DNA of 64,000 nucleotides from Sporosarcina ureae (GCF_002109325.1 NZ_CP015348.1:2667501-2731500); one strand, 5' to 3'. Positions 48,707 to 57,486 are shown, numbered from the stretch's first letter. The notes: a model not told the origin generated them from the sequence alone. Numbers and translations are program-made.

Positions 48707-49855
48707 TTGAAAATAGGAATAGTAGGAAACTATGGAAACGACAACAATGGCGATGAAGCCATTTTATTAAGCATTATATCGCAAGTCACATCTACTTTTA
48801 ACGTACCGAGTGATGTGATTACCGTATTCAGCAATAATCCTGAGCAAACAGCAAAGCGCTATCAAGTGATGAGCGCACCTTTGTATTATAGAAAAGGAAG
48901 CTCAGTGAAAACATTTGGCGCAACGTATCTTAAAAATAAAAAGATCGTTAAAACATTTGACTTACTCATTATCGGCGGTGGCGGTATTCTGATGGATCTG
49001 TATAAAACAGAAGCCCCGTTATACGGTTCTTATGCGATGATGGCAAAAAACTCTGGCGTTCCTTATGTTGTGTACGGCTGTGGAGCAGGGCCACTCAATA
49101 GCGAATTAGGTAAATGGTTTATTCGTTATATGAGCAAACACGCAAACAGTATTTCAGTAAGGGATCCTGAATCAGCAGAACTACTGAAATCAATTGGAGT
49201 GAAAAAGTCCGTTGAAGTAATAGGAGATCCGGCATTTTCCTTAAAACAACAACGCAAAGAAATATCCGACAAGCCATTGAAAATTGGCGTAACCGCTGTC
49301 CCGTATTACCACGCGGGCTACTGGCCGGAGAGTAAAGAGGAAATTTACCAACAGTATATAGAAGGAATGGCGAGAAATTTGGACGAATTAGCAGCGCAAC
49401 AACCCGTCGAAATCACATTCTTTGCCACCAAATTCCCTCAGGATGCCGATGTAACAAAAGATATTCAAGCTCTAATGAAAAAAACGGAACAAACAACCAT
49501 TATCGATCATAATCTTTTACCGAAAGATTTATTAGAAATTACAGCTGAACAAGACATATTAATTGGTACAAGACTACACTCACTGATTTTGGCGACATGT
49601 ACATCAACACCTATCATCGCTGTCTGCTACCACCACAAAGTAACAGACTTCATGAAACTAGCAGACCTAACGGAAGTATCCATTCCAATTGGCGAAATGC
49701 ATAAAGCAAACAACCACTTCTCCAAAGCCTTCGAATCTCTGGCTACAGACTGGAAAGAAACATGCGCCAAAACAGAAAAACTTTCTACTTCTTTATATGA
49801 AGAAGCAATGAAAGGCACAAAACAATTTACTGCAGCTATAAAAAAGACCAAATAA
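48707..49855 (+). CDS. csaB: Polysaccharide pyruvyl transferase CsaB
   Basis: 382 residues, cytoplasmic. Signatures: GNYGNDNNGDEAILLSI at the N-terminus, LLIIGGGGILMD, VVYGCGAGPLNSELG, and LIGTRLHSLILATC near 300 (pyruvyl transferase/GT-B-like fold). CsaB adds pyruvate ketal to the secondary wall polysaccharide; that ketal is the SLH ligand in B. anthracis and Paenibacillus. Its presence among eight SLH genes is consistent. The TTG at 48707 is chosen because AGAGGATGG ends 6 nt before it. Confidence 0.85.
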   Translation: MKIGIVGNYGNDNNGDEAILLSIISQVTSTFNVPSDVITVFSNNPEQTAKRYQVMSAPLYYRKGSSVKTFGATYLKNKKIVKTFDLLIIGGGGILMDLYKTEAPLYGSYAMMAKNSGVPYVVYGCGAGPLNSELGKWFIRYMSKHANSISVRDPESAELLKSIGVKKSVEVIGDPAFSLKQQRKEISDKPLKIGVTAVPYYHAGYWPESKEEIYQQYIEGMARNLDELAAQQPVEITFFATKFPQDADVTKDIQALMKKTEQTTIIDHNLLPKDLLEITAEQDILIGTRLHSLILATCTSTPIIAVCYHHKVTDFMKLADLTEVSIPIGEMHKANNHFSKAFESLATDWKETCAKTEKLSTSLYEEAMKGTKQFTAAIKKTK

Positions 49856-49890
49856 AAAAGCATATGAATGAATCATATGCCCTGACTGAA

Positions 49891-49922
49891 GACCAATCCC
49901 ACAATAATAGGATTGGTCTTTA
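49891..49922 (+). terminator. Terminator of csaB
   Basis: GACCAATCC pairs with GGATTGGTC, then T-rich sequence. Confidence 0.7.
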
Positions 49923-49964
49923 GTTTCTTTTTGAAGAATTTTCTATCCATAGAAGAATACACTA

Positions 49965-50104
49965 GTTGATCGTAAGTGCAAGGCGGCGACTCCCGGAGGA
50001 TTAGCGTGCGCCTTGAGACCCCGCAGGAAGCGAAGCGTACGAGGAGGCTCAAGCCACGCCCTCGGGAAAGCGTCCGCCTGGAACGTCGATCAACGGTGCC
50101 ATCC
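49965..50104 (+). repeat. Structured intergenic element, copy A
   Basis: Flanked by complementary ends GTTGATCG (49965-49972) and CGATCAAC (50087-50094), then GGCGGCGACTCC on the left and GGAAAGCGTCCGCC on the right. The centre is a GC-rich variable loop (GCGCCTTGAGACCCC ...). Shares its core with copies B and C. Confidence 0.8.
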
Positions 50105-50136
50105 CACTCACTCTTTATTATTTAAACTAACTAAAA

Positions 50137-50811
50137 TTAAAACCCTAAAAGCGCACGAACCTCATTCAAATATGTCTGACTAACCGGCAACTCCGTCCCA
50201 TCTATCAGCTTAATCACAAGATTTGAAGAAAAGTCCCGCGAAATCTTCTCTATACAATTCATATTAATAATATACGAACGATGAATCCTCAAAAAACACC
50301 TAGGCAAACGAAGATGCAAATCCTTCAACGTAAAACTGATATTATAACTTTCACCTGCAGTGTAAAACCACGTCTTCTTATGCAAACTCTCTATATAACT
50401 AACTTGATCTAAAGGAATAGGGAACCACTCATCACCTTTCTTGCCTGTTAAGAACTGTAACTGATCTTTCTTTAGTACATGGAAGTTAGGCGGTAGAATA
50501 ATGATTAATGCTCCTTTATCGCCTTGTACATCAATAGGATAACCAATACCGAAGTACGATGTACCATAAAGAGTGTTGTCCATAACGACTTCAACTTTGC
50601 GTTGTTCTTTGATGGTGATTTCAGCAATACTGCCTGTTTGGATGTGCTGACCTTCTTTTAAATGAATATCATGCATGCCCGGAACGTAGTAGATATAGTG
50701 ATCAGAAACCGCGATCGCTATAGAGGCGTCTTTTGGCACCCAGTCCTCTAATAAAGCAGCGTATTGATTAAGAATATTTTTTGGGATAGCGGTATTTGAC
50801 ATGTTTTTCAT
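50137..50811 (-). CDS. LytTR-domain transcription regulator with novel sensor domain
   Basis: 224 residues. The C-terminal 100 residues are a LytTR DNA-binding domain (IPLDQVSYIESLHKKTWFY; LRIHRSYIINMNCIEKI). The N-terminal 120 residues are not a receiver domain: no phosphoacceptor Asp pattern is seen. They look PAS/GAF-like (IAIAVSDHYIYYVPGMHDI; TLYGTSYFGIGYPIDV), so a small ligand is the likely signal. It diverges from aceA with a 203-bp gap, so glyoxylate-shunt control is plausible. AAAAGGGG precedes the ATG. Confidence 0.82.
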   Translation of the reverse strand: MKNMSNTAIPKNILNQYAALLEDWVPKDASIAIAVSDHYIYYVPGMHDIHLKEGQHIQTGSIAEITIKEQRKVEVVMDNTLYGTSYFGIGYPIDVQGDKGALIIILPPNFHVLKKDQLQFLTGKKGDEWFPIPLDQVSYIESLHKKTWFYTAGESYNISFTLKDLHLRLPRCFLRIHRSYIINMNCIEKISRDFSSNLVIKLIDGTELPVSQTYLNEVRALLGF

Positions 50812-50907
50812 ATAAACCCCTTTTTATATAGTTAATTTCCAATGTATGCCCTTTCATCCATTCTACCATTCTTTCATCCATGAAAAAAGCCTTTTTGTCG
50901 AAATGAA

Positions 50908-50936
50908 CTGACAATTCCGACGCACTGTTATATAGT
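50908..50936 (+). promoter_or_regulatory. Sigma-A promoter of aceA
   Basis: CTGACA-N17-TATAGT, good match and spacing, giving a leader of about 70 nt. CTGTTAT occurs at 50925 and 50955, 30 bp apart, with an inverted ATAACAG at 50972. Confidence 0.6.
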
Positions 50937-50959
50937 AATAACTAACGAAGGAAGCTGTT

Positions 50960-51007
50960 ATGAAACAGACTATAACAGTTACCAGTCGAAAAACCTGGAA
51001 GGTGTGA
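50960..51007 (+). other. Possible 15-codon leader peptide before aceA
   Basis: An ATG with AAGGAAG upstream opens a 15-residue frame ([15 protein letters not shown]) whose stop sits 7 nt before the aceA ATG and overlaps its ribosome binding region. The start lies in a hairpin (CTGTTAT/ATAACAG). It could couple or attenuate translation; chance is possible. Confidence 0.3.
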
Positions 51008-51014
51008 AGTTATA

Positions 51015-52295
51015 ATGTCAACTAGACAAGAACAAATTGCACAATTAGAGAAAAGCTGGGCCGAGGATAGCCGTTGGAAAGGAATCAAACGTAACTACTC
51101 TGCTGAGGATGTAGTTAAACTAAGAGGTTCACTTCTAATTCAAAATACACTAGCTGAAAAGGGTGCTGCTCGCCTTTGGGAATCTCTTCATGAAGAAGAT
51201 TTCATTAATGCACTAGGTGCACTAACGGGTAACCAAGCAGTTCAACAAGTTAAAGCTGGTCTACAAGCAATCTACCTAAGCGGATGGCAAGTTGCTGCTG
51301 ATGCAAACCTTGCAGGACAAATGTATCCTGACCAAAGTTTATATCCAGCAAACTCTGTACCTGCAGTTGTTAAGCGCATCAACCAAGCACTTCAACGTGC
51401 TGACCAGATCGACCATGCAGAAGGCCGTGAAGACGGATTTAACTGGTTCGCTCCAATCGTTGCTGACATGGAAGCTGGTTTCGGTGGTCCATTGAACGTG
51501 TTCGAACTAATGAAGGGCATGATCGAAGCTGGAGCTGCTGGTGTTCACTTGGAAGACCAATTAGCATCAGAAAAGAAATGTGGACACTTGGGTGGTAAAG
51601 TACTTCTACCAACTCAAAACGCAGTTCGTAACCTAACAGCTGCACGTCTGGCTGCTGACGTACTTGGTGTTGATACAGTAATCATCGCTCGTACTGACGC
51701 TGACGCTGCTGACATGGTAACTAGCGACATCGATCCAATCGACGCTCCATTCATCACTGGAGAGCGCACGAACGAAGGATTCTTCAAAACTACTCCAGGT
51801 ATCAAACAAGCAATCGCACGCGGACTTGCTTATGCTGAATACGCTGACCTAGTTTGGTGTGAAACTTCTCATCCATCACTTGAAGAAGCTCAAGAATTCG
51901 CTGATGCAATTCACGCGAAATTCCCTGAAAAAATGCTTGCGTATAACTGTTCACCATCATTCAACTGGAAAGCGAATCTTGATCAAGAAACAATCGCGAA
52001 GTACCAGGTTGAACTTGGTAAGATGGGTTACAAGTTCCAGTTCGTAACACTTGCTGGTTTCCACTCACTAAACCACAGCATGTTCGAATTGGCTCACGGT
52101 TACAAAACTCGCGGAATGGCTGCTTACTCAGAGCTTCAGCAAGCTGAGTTTGAAAACGAAGTAAAAGGATATACTGCTACTCGTCACCAACGTGAAGTTG
52201 GAACAGGTTACTTTGACGAAGTTACACAGGTTATCTCTGAAGGACAATCTTCAACAACTGCTATGTCTGGTTCAACTGAAACAGCACAGTTCTAA
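51015..52295 (+). CDS. aceA: Isocitrate lyase AceA
   Basis: 426 residues, full length. Splits isocitrate to glyoxylate and succinate. The catalytic-cysteine signature [11 protein letters not shown] is intact near residue 190; the metal-binding [12 protein letters not shown] and a C-terminal [12 protein letters not shown] are typical of the family. Highly biased codon use suggests strong expression. No malate synthase gene lies in the window. The divergent LytTR gene may regulate it. GAAGGTGTGA precedes the ATG. Confidence 0.96.
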   Translation: MSTRQEQIAQLEKSWAEDSRWKGIKRNYSAEDVVKLRGSLLIQNTLAEKGAARLWESLHEEDFINALGALTGNQAVQQVKAGLQAIYLSGWQVAADANLAGQMYPDQSLYPANSVPAVVKRINQALQRADQIDHAEGREDGFNWFAPIVADMEAGFGGPLNVFELMKGMIEAGAAGVHLEDQLASEKKCGHLGGKVLLPTQNAVRNLTAARLAADVLGVDTVIIARTDADAADMVTSDIDPIDAPFITGERTNEGFFKTTPGIKQAIARGLAYAEYADLVWCETSHPSLEEAQEFADAIHAKFPEKMLAYNCSPSFNWKANLDQETIAKYQVELGKMGYKFQFVTLAGFHSLNHSMFELAHGYKTRGMAAYSELQQAEFENEVKGYTATRHQREVGTGYFDEVTQVISEGQSSTTAMSGSTETAQF

Positions 52296-52413
52296 TTGTA
52301 CGAATGGTTTACCGAATGTGATTTTTGGGAGAAAGTCTCATTCGTTGAAGCAAAGGGGTATTAATATGATAACGGGGTCACAACATCTTCCAGTAGATGA
52401 AGTGAAAAGTGGG

Positions 52414-52453
52414 AGGGAATTGGGTGTATATCCAATTCCCTCTTTTTCTTTTA
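52414..52453 (+). terminator. Terminator of aceA
   Basis: GAGGGAATTGG pairs with CCAATTCCCTC, then a T-rich run. Confidence 0.88.
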
Positions 52454-52517
52454 TTTGAAAAATTTCGATAGTTTGTATAGTATTAAGGCGACGAACTTCA
52501 TTAAGAGGAGGAATAAT

Positions 52518-53690
52518 ATGATGAGAAATAAAGAAATGTTGTTAATTCCTGGACCGACTCCAGTAGTAGATTCTATTTATGATGCGATGGCAAATGAAAC
52601 GTGGTCACATACTGATCCGCGTTTCGTGAAAATCTATAAACATACTATTGATCAGACAAGAGAAATATTCAACACAGATGGAGAAGTATTCGTAGTTGCC
52701 GGTTCCGGAACGATCGGAATGGAAATGGCAATTGTCAATACGGTGGCGGAAGGTGAAAAACTTCTCGTCGTCAGCCAAGGATACTTTGGAGATCGTTTCA
52801 TCAAACTGGGACAAGCGTTTGGAATTCAAGTTGATGTATTGCAATCTGAATGGGGGCAGCAAGTATCTCCTGAAGAGATCGATAAAAAGTTATCTGAAGG
52901 CAACTATAAAGCTGTTACTGTGACACATGCGGACACTTCGACAGGTGTGAAAATTGATTTGGAAGCTGTTGTACCTGTCATCAAGAAGCACGACGCTCTT
53001 GTTATTGTAGACGGTGTTTGTGCAACGACTGCGATGGACGAAGATATGAGTAAAGAATATGGCGGAGCAGGTAACACGATTGATATCGTACTGACTGGAT
53101 CGCAGAAAGCCATTGGTGTGCCACCGGGCATTGCATTGGTCGCATTCAATCAAAAAGCTTTGGATGCACGCGCCGCTATGGAACGTGTACAAGCATACTA
53201 CTGCGATATTTATAATTGGCTACCTGTCATGCATGATCCATCGAAATACTTCGCAACGCCTGCAGTCAATTTAATCTATGGGTTAGAAGAAGGATTGCGT
53301 ATCGTATTGGAAGAGGGAATTGATGCACGCATTGCACGACATAAAGCGTTCGGTCGCGCTGTACGACAAAGTCTAGCAGTCTACGGAATGAAGGCCATCG
53401 CTTCAGAAGAAGTAGCAGCACCGACGTTGAGCTGTATTTTGTATCCTGAAGGTATCGATGACGCAAAGTTCCGTGCGGCAATGGCGGAGAAGGGGACGGT
53501 TCTATCTGGCTCACTCGCTCATTTGGCAGGGAAGGCATTCCGTATCGGACATATGGGGAATACTACGGCGGATATGTTGGAGAAAGCTGTTATGCAAATT
53601 GGAGAGACGTTGAGCGAAATGGGACGTGAAGTGGATATTTCTAAAGCGCAAGATGTTTTCGCTAAAGAGATTAGTCAGTTGGCTATATAA
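52518..53690 (+). CDS. Class V aminotransferase, alanine/serine-glyoxylate type (PucG-like)
   Basis: 390 residues. PLP-dependent; the Schiff-base lysine is in VLTGSQKAIGVPPGIAL near 200, and the N-terminal LLIPGPTPVVDSIYDA is typical of alanine-glyoxylate and purine-catabolic aminotransferases. Directly downstream of isocitrate lyase, so it may convert the glyoxylate made there to glycine. It is separated from aceA by a terminator, so has its own promoter. ATG at 52518 follows AAGAGGAGG; the longer upstream frame lacks such a site. Confidence 0.88.
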   Translation: MMRNKEMLLIPGPTPVVDSIYDAMANETWSHTDPRFVKIYKHTIDQTREIFNTDGEVFVVAGSGTIGMEMAIVNTVAEGEKLLVVSQGYFGDRFIKLGQAFGIQVDVLQSEWGQQVSPEEIDKKLSEGNYKAVTVTHADTSTGVKIDLEAVVPVIKKHDALVIVDGVCATTAMDEDMSKEYGGAGNTIDIVLTGSQKAIGVPPGIALVAFNQKALDARAAMERVQAYYCDIYNWLPVMHDPSKYFATPAVNLIYGLEEGLRIVLEEGIDARIARHKAFGRAVRQSLAVYGMKAIASEEVAAPTLSCILYPEGIDDAKFRAAMAEKGTVLSGSLAHLAGKAFRIGHMGNTTADMLEKAVMQIGETLSEMGREVDISKAQDVFAKEISQLAI

Positions 53691-53695
53691 TAAAA

Positions 53696-53739
53696 GGATC
53701 CGTCATGGGAAGCTAACTTCTCGTGGCGGATTTTTTCTT
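53696..53739 (+). terminator. Terminator of the aminotransferase gene
   Basis: ATCCGTCATGGGAAG pairs (with G-U pairs) with CTTCTCGTGGCGGAT, then a T-run. Confidence 0.75.
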
Positions 53740-53794
53740 TGATTTGATTAAATAAGTAAAACACAGAGTGATGTCGAGGGCAAAGGGGTAGGGG

Positions 53795-53986
53795 GGGATT
53801 GGCGCTACGGAGGGGACGCTTTCCTGAGGGCGGGCGGTGAACCACACCCCTAGTGCAAAGATGTGCTCCTAACGCTACGCTTTTACTCGCAAAAGCCGTC
53901 CTTCGCTACGGCTCTCGCTTCGCTCGCAGGGTGTTTCACCTGTCCCGCTGATCCTCCAGGAGTCGCCCCTCCTACGCGCTAATCCC
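53795..53986 (-). repeat. Structured intergenic element, copy B
   Basis: In minus orientation: ends GGGATTAGCGC and GCGCCAATCCC, then the closing stem GGAGGGG/CCCCTCC around the shared CGACTCC ... GGAAAGCGTC core. Contains a 70-nt segment (53850-53919) inverted in copy C. Confidence 0.8.
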
Positions 53987-54141
53987 TTGCAATGCGAGTG
54001 GTTGATACTTTTTGTTGTGCATTGAAATAAGTGTTGTAATAGGTTTTGATCTTCAGTACTTGAATGTAAATAAGTTAAGACAAAAAAATAATTCACATAC
54101 TACTTACAGTGAAGGATATAAGTACCTCCACTATAAAAGTA

Positions 54142-54338
54142 GGATGGAAGCGGAAGTTGGCGGCGACTCCCGATGGATCAGCCTGATCAGGTGAGACAAC
54201 CAAAAGAGAGCGAGAGCCGTAGCGAAGGACGGCTTTTGCGAGTAAAAGCGAAGCGTTAGGAGCACATCTTTGCACTAGCGAACTGGTTGGCTCACCGCAG
54301 GCCCATGGGAAAGCGTCCGCCAACTGGAGCTTCCATCC
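54142..54338 (+). repeat. Structured intergenic element, copy C
   Basis: Terminal arms GGATGGAAGC (54142-54151) and GCTTCCATCC (54329-54338), closing stem AGTTGGCGG/CCGCCAACT, core CGACTCC ... GGAAAGCGTC. The internal segment 54209-54278 is the inverted copy of 53850-53919 with one mismatch. The 53691-54444 gap holds only copies B and C and terminators. Confidence 0.8.
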
Positions 54339-54406
54339 CATCGTACACACTAACTCCCACACTATTCCTAAGTACTTGCTTTTGAACTTAAACAAGTCCA
54401 GTTCAA

Positions 54407-54439
54407 ACAAAAAACCTCCCAAGTCAGATGCTTGGGAGG
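54407..54439 (-). terminator. Terminator of the SLH-amidase gene
   Basis: Minus strand: CCTCCCAAGCA pairs with CTTGGGAGG, then a T-run. Confidence 0.85.
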
Positions 54440-54444
54440 GGGGA

Positions 54445-56127
54445 TTATTGTTTGCTGTAATACTGGTGTAAACCTGTGTAGATGGCATCAGCATAAATAT
54501 TCAAATACTGCTCGCTAGTCAACTTCGCGTAGTCCTGAGAGTTTGTAATAAAGCCTAATTCTACAAGCACAGCAGCTACGTTATTATTCTTGATTACATA
54601 AAAACCTCTATTCTTCACGCCACGATCAGACATATTGGCTTTTTGCACAATATTACGCTGAATGAATGAAGCTAAATCACGGCTTTCTGTTGCGTTTACG
54701 TTGGAAGAAGAATCATAGAAAACTTCTGTTCCTTTTGCTGCAAAACCTGCTGCGTTCACGTGAATGGAAACGAATGTTTCAGCAAAATTCTTCTTAGCGA
54801 AATCTGTGCGTGCTTGAAGTGAATGATAAGTATCATTAGAACGTGTCATGATCACTTTAGCGCCCGCATTCTTTAACTTCGCTTCCACTTTTTTTGCTAC
54901 ATTCAATGTGATATTTTTTTCAGATTGACCATTCTTACCTGCACCTGGATCATGTCCGCCGTGCCCTGCATCAACCACGATGATTCGGTCTTTCAGTGGA
55001 TTACCTGTTTGATTCAATAACTTCAAATACGTCTTGTGAACATAACCTGTTGTACTGCCTGTGCGAATTTTTGCCCAGTAACCAGACGTAGACAAGACTT
55101 CTACTTTTTGACCGGCTTGTAGCTTACCAACAGTTGGTGCACTGGAATTACCTGCAGAACGCATATTTAAATTATTTACCGTCACTTTACCCATTGTTTT
55201 CGCAACAGGAGTCGGTGTTGGCGTCGGTTTTGGTGTTGTGACAGGTGGTGTTGGAGTCGGTTTATTCGGTGTCGCATCATTTAGATTCGTAGTCGTGAAA
55301 TATTCATGAATATATCCTTCTACTCCGTTTATATTTACTTTCAGCCATATACCTGTACTGCCAGTTACTTCTACTAATGTACCGTTAGGCAGCACGTGGA
55401 TAATAGCAGAAGACTCGGAAGGCGCACTGCGCACGTTCAGTGGATCTGTATCGTCACCAGTTGCTACGCGTACATACTTTACGCTAGATTGCTGGTCAGG
55501 AGTTTTAACAGTTAACGCAAATTGCTTGTCCATTGCGCGTGCAACGAATAATGCGAATTGCTTACGTGTTAACTTATTATTAGGCAAGAACTTCTTATTG
55601 TCGCCTTGTGTAATACCTGCATAATACAAACCGTTGATACGGTCAGCGTATTTGTGGTTTTTCACATCATCCATGCCCAAAGGTTTTTGGCTCGTGACTT
55701 TTTCGGATAAATTGAACGCTACAGACATAGCATAGGCCATCTCATCACGTTTAATTTCTTCGTTCGGTTTAAAGTTATTTGCGTCAGTATTAGGGAAAAA
55801 TCCTTTTTGAAGCGCAATATTAGCAAACTTGTATTGTTCACTAGACGGCTTCAAACCATTGATCTCCATATTTTTCAACTGTGTATCTTGTGTTCCTGTT
55901 GCGATGACAAGCATCTTGGCAACATGTGAACGACGTAAATTGTCTTGAGGATTAAATTTCGGAGTTTGATTAATAATGCCTTTTTCCGCTATGTAATGGA
56001 CTTCTTTGAAATATTCACTGTTCGCTGGGACGTCGGAAAACTTGAAGCTTGCCAATGACTGGAGAGGTGAGAGAGCTAAGATGGTTAGCAGCAACAGACC
56101 AACTGTTGCCCATTTAAATTGTTTCAT
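54445..56127 (-). CDS. SLH-SH3-N-acetylmuramoyl-L-alanine amidase
   Basis: 560 residues. Signal peptide about 1-27; three SLH domains about 28-205 (GFFPNTDANNFKPNEEIKRD; GITQGDNKKFLPNNKLTRKQ); SH3b about 212-275 (LNVRSAPSESSAI); Pro/Thr linker about 280-310; second SH3b about 312-370 (LNMRSAGNSSAP); Amidase_3 about 380-560. Zinc and catalytic residues are present: VVDAGHGGHDPGA, SEKNITL, SIHVNAAG, VLVELGFITN. It cuts MurNAc from stem peptides. The ATG at 56127 follows GAGGAGG; the longer frame upstream is not used. Confidence 0.92.
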   Translation of the reverse strand: MKQFKWATVGLLLLTILALSPLQSLASFKFSDVPANSEYFKEVHYIAEKGIINQTPKFNPQDNLRRSHVAKMLVIATGTQDTQLKNMEINGLKPSSEQYKFANIALQKGFFPNTDANNFKPNEEIKRDEMAYAMSVAFNLSEKVTSQKPLGMDDVKNHKYADRINGLYYAGITQGDNKKFLPNNKLTRKQFALFVARAMDKQFALTVKTPDQQSSVKYVRVATGDDTDPLNVRSAPSESSAIIHVLPNGTLVEVTGSTGIWLKVNINGVEGYIHEYFTTTNLNDATPNKPTPTPPVTTPKPTPTPTPVAKTMGKVTVNNLNMRSAGNSSAPTVGKLQAGQKVEVLSTSGYWAKIRTGSTTGYVHKTYLKLLNQTGNPLKDRIIVVDAGHGGHDPGAGKNGQSEKNITLNVAKKVEAKLKNAGAKVIMTRSNDTYHSLQARTDFAKKNFAETFVSIHVNAAGFAAKGTEVFYDSSSNVNATESRDLASFIQRNIVQKANMSDRGVKNRGFYVIKNNNVAAVLVELGFITNSQDYAKLTSEQYLNIYADAIYTGLHQYYSKQ

Positions 56128-56303
56128 GAGATCCTCCTCGAGTATATTATTTGTTACTAGACTCATAGGTTCATTTTACCAGTAAAGAAAAATGATTACT
56201 AGATGTTTTTGTCATGGTTCGTAAAATAGTAATAACTCTTAGATGATTCTTCATTACTACTCATGGATAGTTAATACGTAGGGGGCATATATGTGAATTC
56301 AGA

Positions 56304-56335
56304 GAAAACCGAATGCTCTAGTTAGAACATTCGGT
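56304..56335 (-). terminator. Terminator of the SLH-NlpC/P60 gene
   Basis: Minus strand: ACCGAATGTTCTA pairs with TAGAGCATTCGGT, then T-rich sequence. Confidence 0.85.
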
Positions 56336-56342
56336 AGGGGAG

Positions 56343-57254
56343 TTAATTATTAATACGGTCGATGAATTTATGTAGTTGTCCAACTGATACTTTATCTGTC
56401 AAACCAAACGTTCCATCGCCATAGCCAGTTGTAATTTCATTGTAGAATAAGATGTTAATGTACTCAGTTGCCCAGTGACCGTTCGGAACATCAGAGAAGT
56501 TCGCGATAGCAGAGTGTCTAAGTTCAAATGCTTCGACTAAAACTTTTGCTAGTTGAGCACGAGTCAATTCTTTATTCGGATTAAATTTCCCTGCGTCGCC
56601 TGTGAAAATCTTCGCCTCAGCTACTGCAGCAATTGCTTTATAATGTTTATTGGATTCATCAACGTCATCGAATGTAACGTTAGCTGTTGTCATGTCGAGA
56701 TCTAATTTCTCAGCCAATACTTGTGCTACTTCTGCACGTGATGCATAAACGATTTCTTTAACAGGTGCATCAGCAGCAACTTGTGATTCTTCTTTACTTA
56801 CGTTATCACTAAAGTCTGCTACACGACGAGCACCGATGTAACGGCTTTTCCAGTAGTATGGATCGTCTAGTGATGATACCATTACGCCTTTACTGACTGA
56901 AGCGTGGATAAAGTTATTAGAACCTGAGTAGATTCCTACATGTGATACACCGCGACCTGATGTATTGAAGAATACCAAATCTCCAACTTCTAGGTTGCTT
57001 TTGGAAACGGAAGTTCCAATAGCTATTTGTTGACCAGTCGTTCTTGGAATAGAAAGACCTTCTTTATTGAAAACGTATTGTGTGAATCCTGAACAATCAA
57101 AAGCGGTTGGGGTTGTCCCACCTAATCGATAAGGTGTTCCCATATATTTTTTCGAGGTATTAATTAATGACGTTGGTGAGTTTGCGGAAGCAAATTCTGG
57201 CACGAATGAAAAGAATAATAGACTTGCCATAACCAGAGTTAATAGACGTTTCAT
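56343..57254 (-). CDS. NlpC/P60 endopeptidase with C-terminal SLH domains
   Basis: 303 residues. Signal peptide about 1-24 (EFASA); NlpC/P60 domain about 28-145 with catalytic Cys in TAFDCSGFTQYVF and His in SHVGIYSGSNNFIHAS. Two clear SLH domains follow (about 190-300: IFTGDAGKFNPNKELTRAQL; ITTGYGDGTFGLTDKVSVGQ), with a degenerate preceding segment. Domain order is the reverse of the SLH-amidase next door. A triple WalR half-site cluster lies upstream. Confidence 0.9.
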   Translation of the reverse strand: MKRLLTLVMASLLFFSFVPEFASANSPTSLINTSKKYMGTPYRLGGTTPTAFDCSGFTQYVFNKEGLSIPRTTGQQIAIGTSVSKSNLEVGDLVFFNTSGRGVSHVGIYSGSNNFIHASVSKGVMVSSLDDPYYWKSRYIGARRVADFSDNVSKEESQVAADAPVKEIVYASRAEVAQVLAEKLDLDMTTANVTFDDVDESNKHYKAIAAVAEAKIFTGDAGKFNPNKELTRAQLAKVLVEAFELRHSAIANFSDVPNGHWATEYINILFYNEITTGYGDGTFGLTDKVSVGQLHKFIDRINN

Positions 57255-57337
57255 GCTGATCTCAAATTCCCCTTTCGCACAATCACTGTTGCGCTTTGTA
57301 ATCTAGGAATATATTAGCACTTATAAACGTCTTAATT

Positions 57338-57365
57338 ATTACAGTTACATTACAAGAGAATTACA
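57338..57365 (-). promoter_or_regulatory. Triple WalR half-site cluster
   Basis: On the minus strand three exact TGTAAT half-sites are spaced exactly 11 bp (separators TCTCT and GTAAC), giving two overlapping consensus WalR boxes 84 bp upstream of the SLH-NlpC/P60 start. Confidence 0.75.
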
Positions 57366-57477
57366 CGTCGACATATGAATGAAATGTTAGTACAAACGCC
57401 TAGTAAGGTAACTTATTGATCAGAATAAATAAAATAGTCAGTTTATGGACGTTGCGACAATATACTCGTGTGGTATG

Positions 57478-57486
57478 TGGTATAAT
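57478..57486 (+). promoter_or_regulatory. Extended -10 promoter for the glycosyltransferase operon
   Basis: TGGTATAAT, an extended -10, ends 59 bp before the GTG start. Confidence 0.55.

Noticed and set aside
51439-51805. Open frames on the minus strand of aceA
   Set aside because: Mirror frames of a highly codon-biased gene; no start signals.
53691-54444. Small genes on either strand in the long gap (73-133 codons)
   Set aside because: They lie across structured elements B and C, with low-complexity Arg/Ser/Pro-rich translations and no ribosome binding sites.
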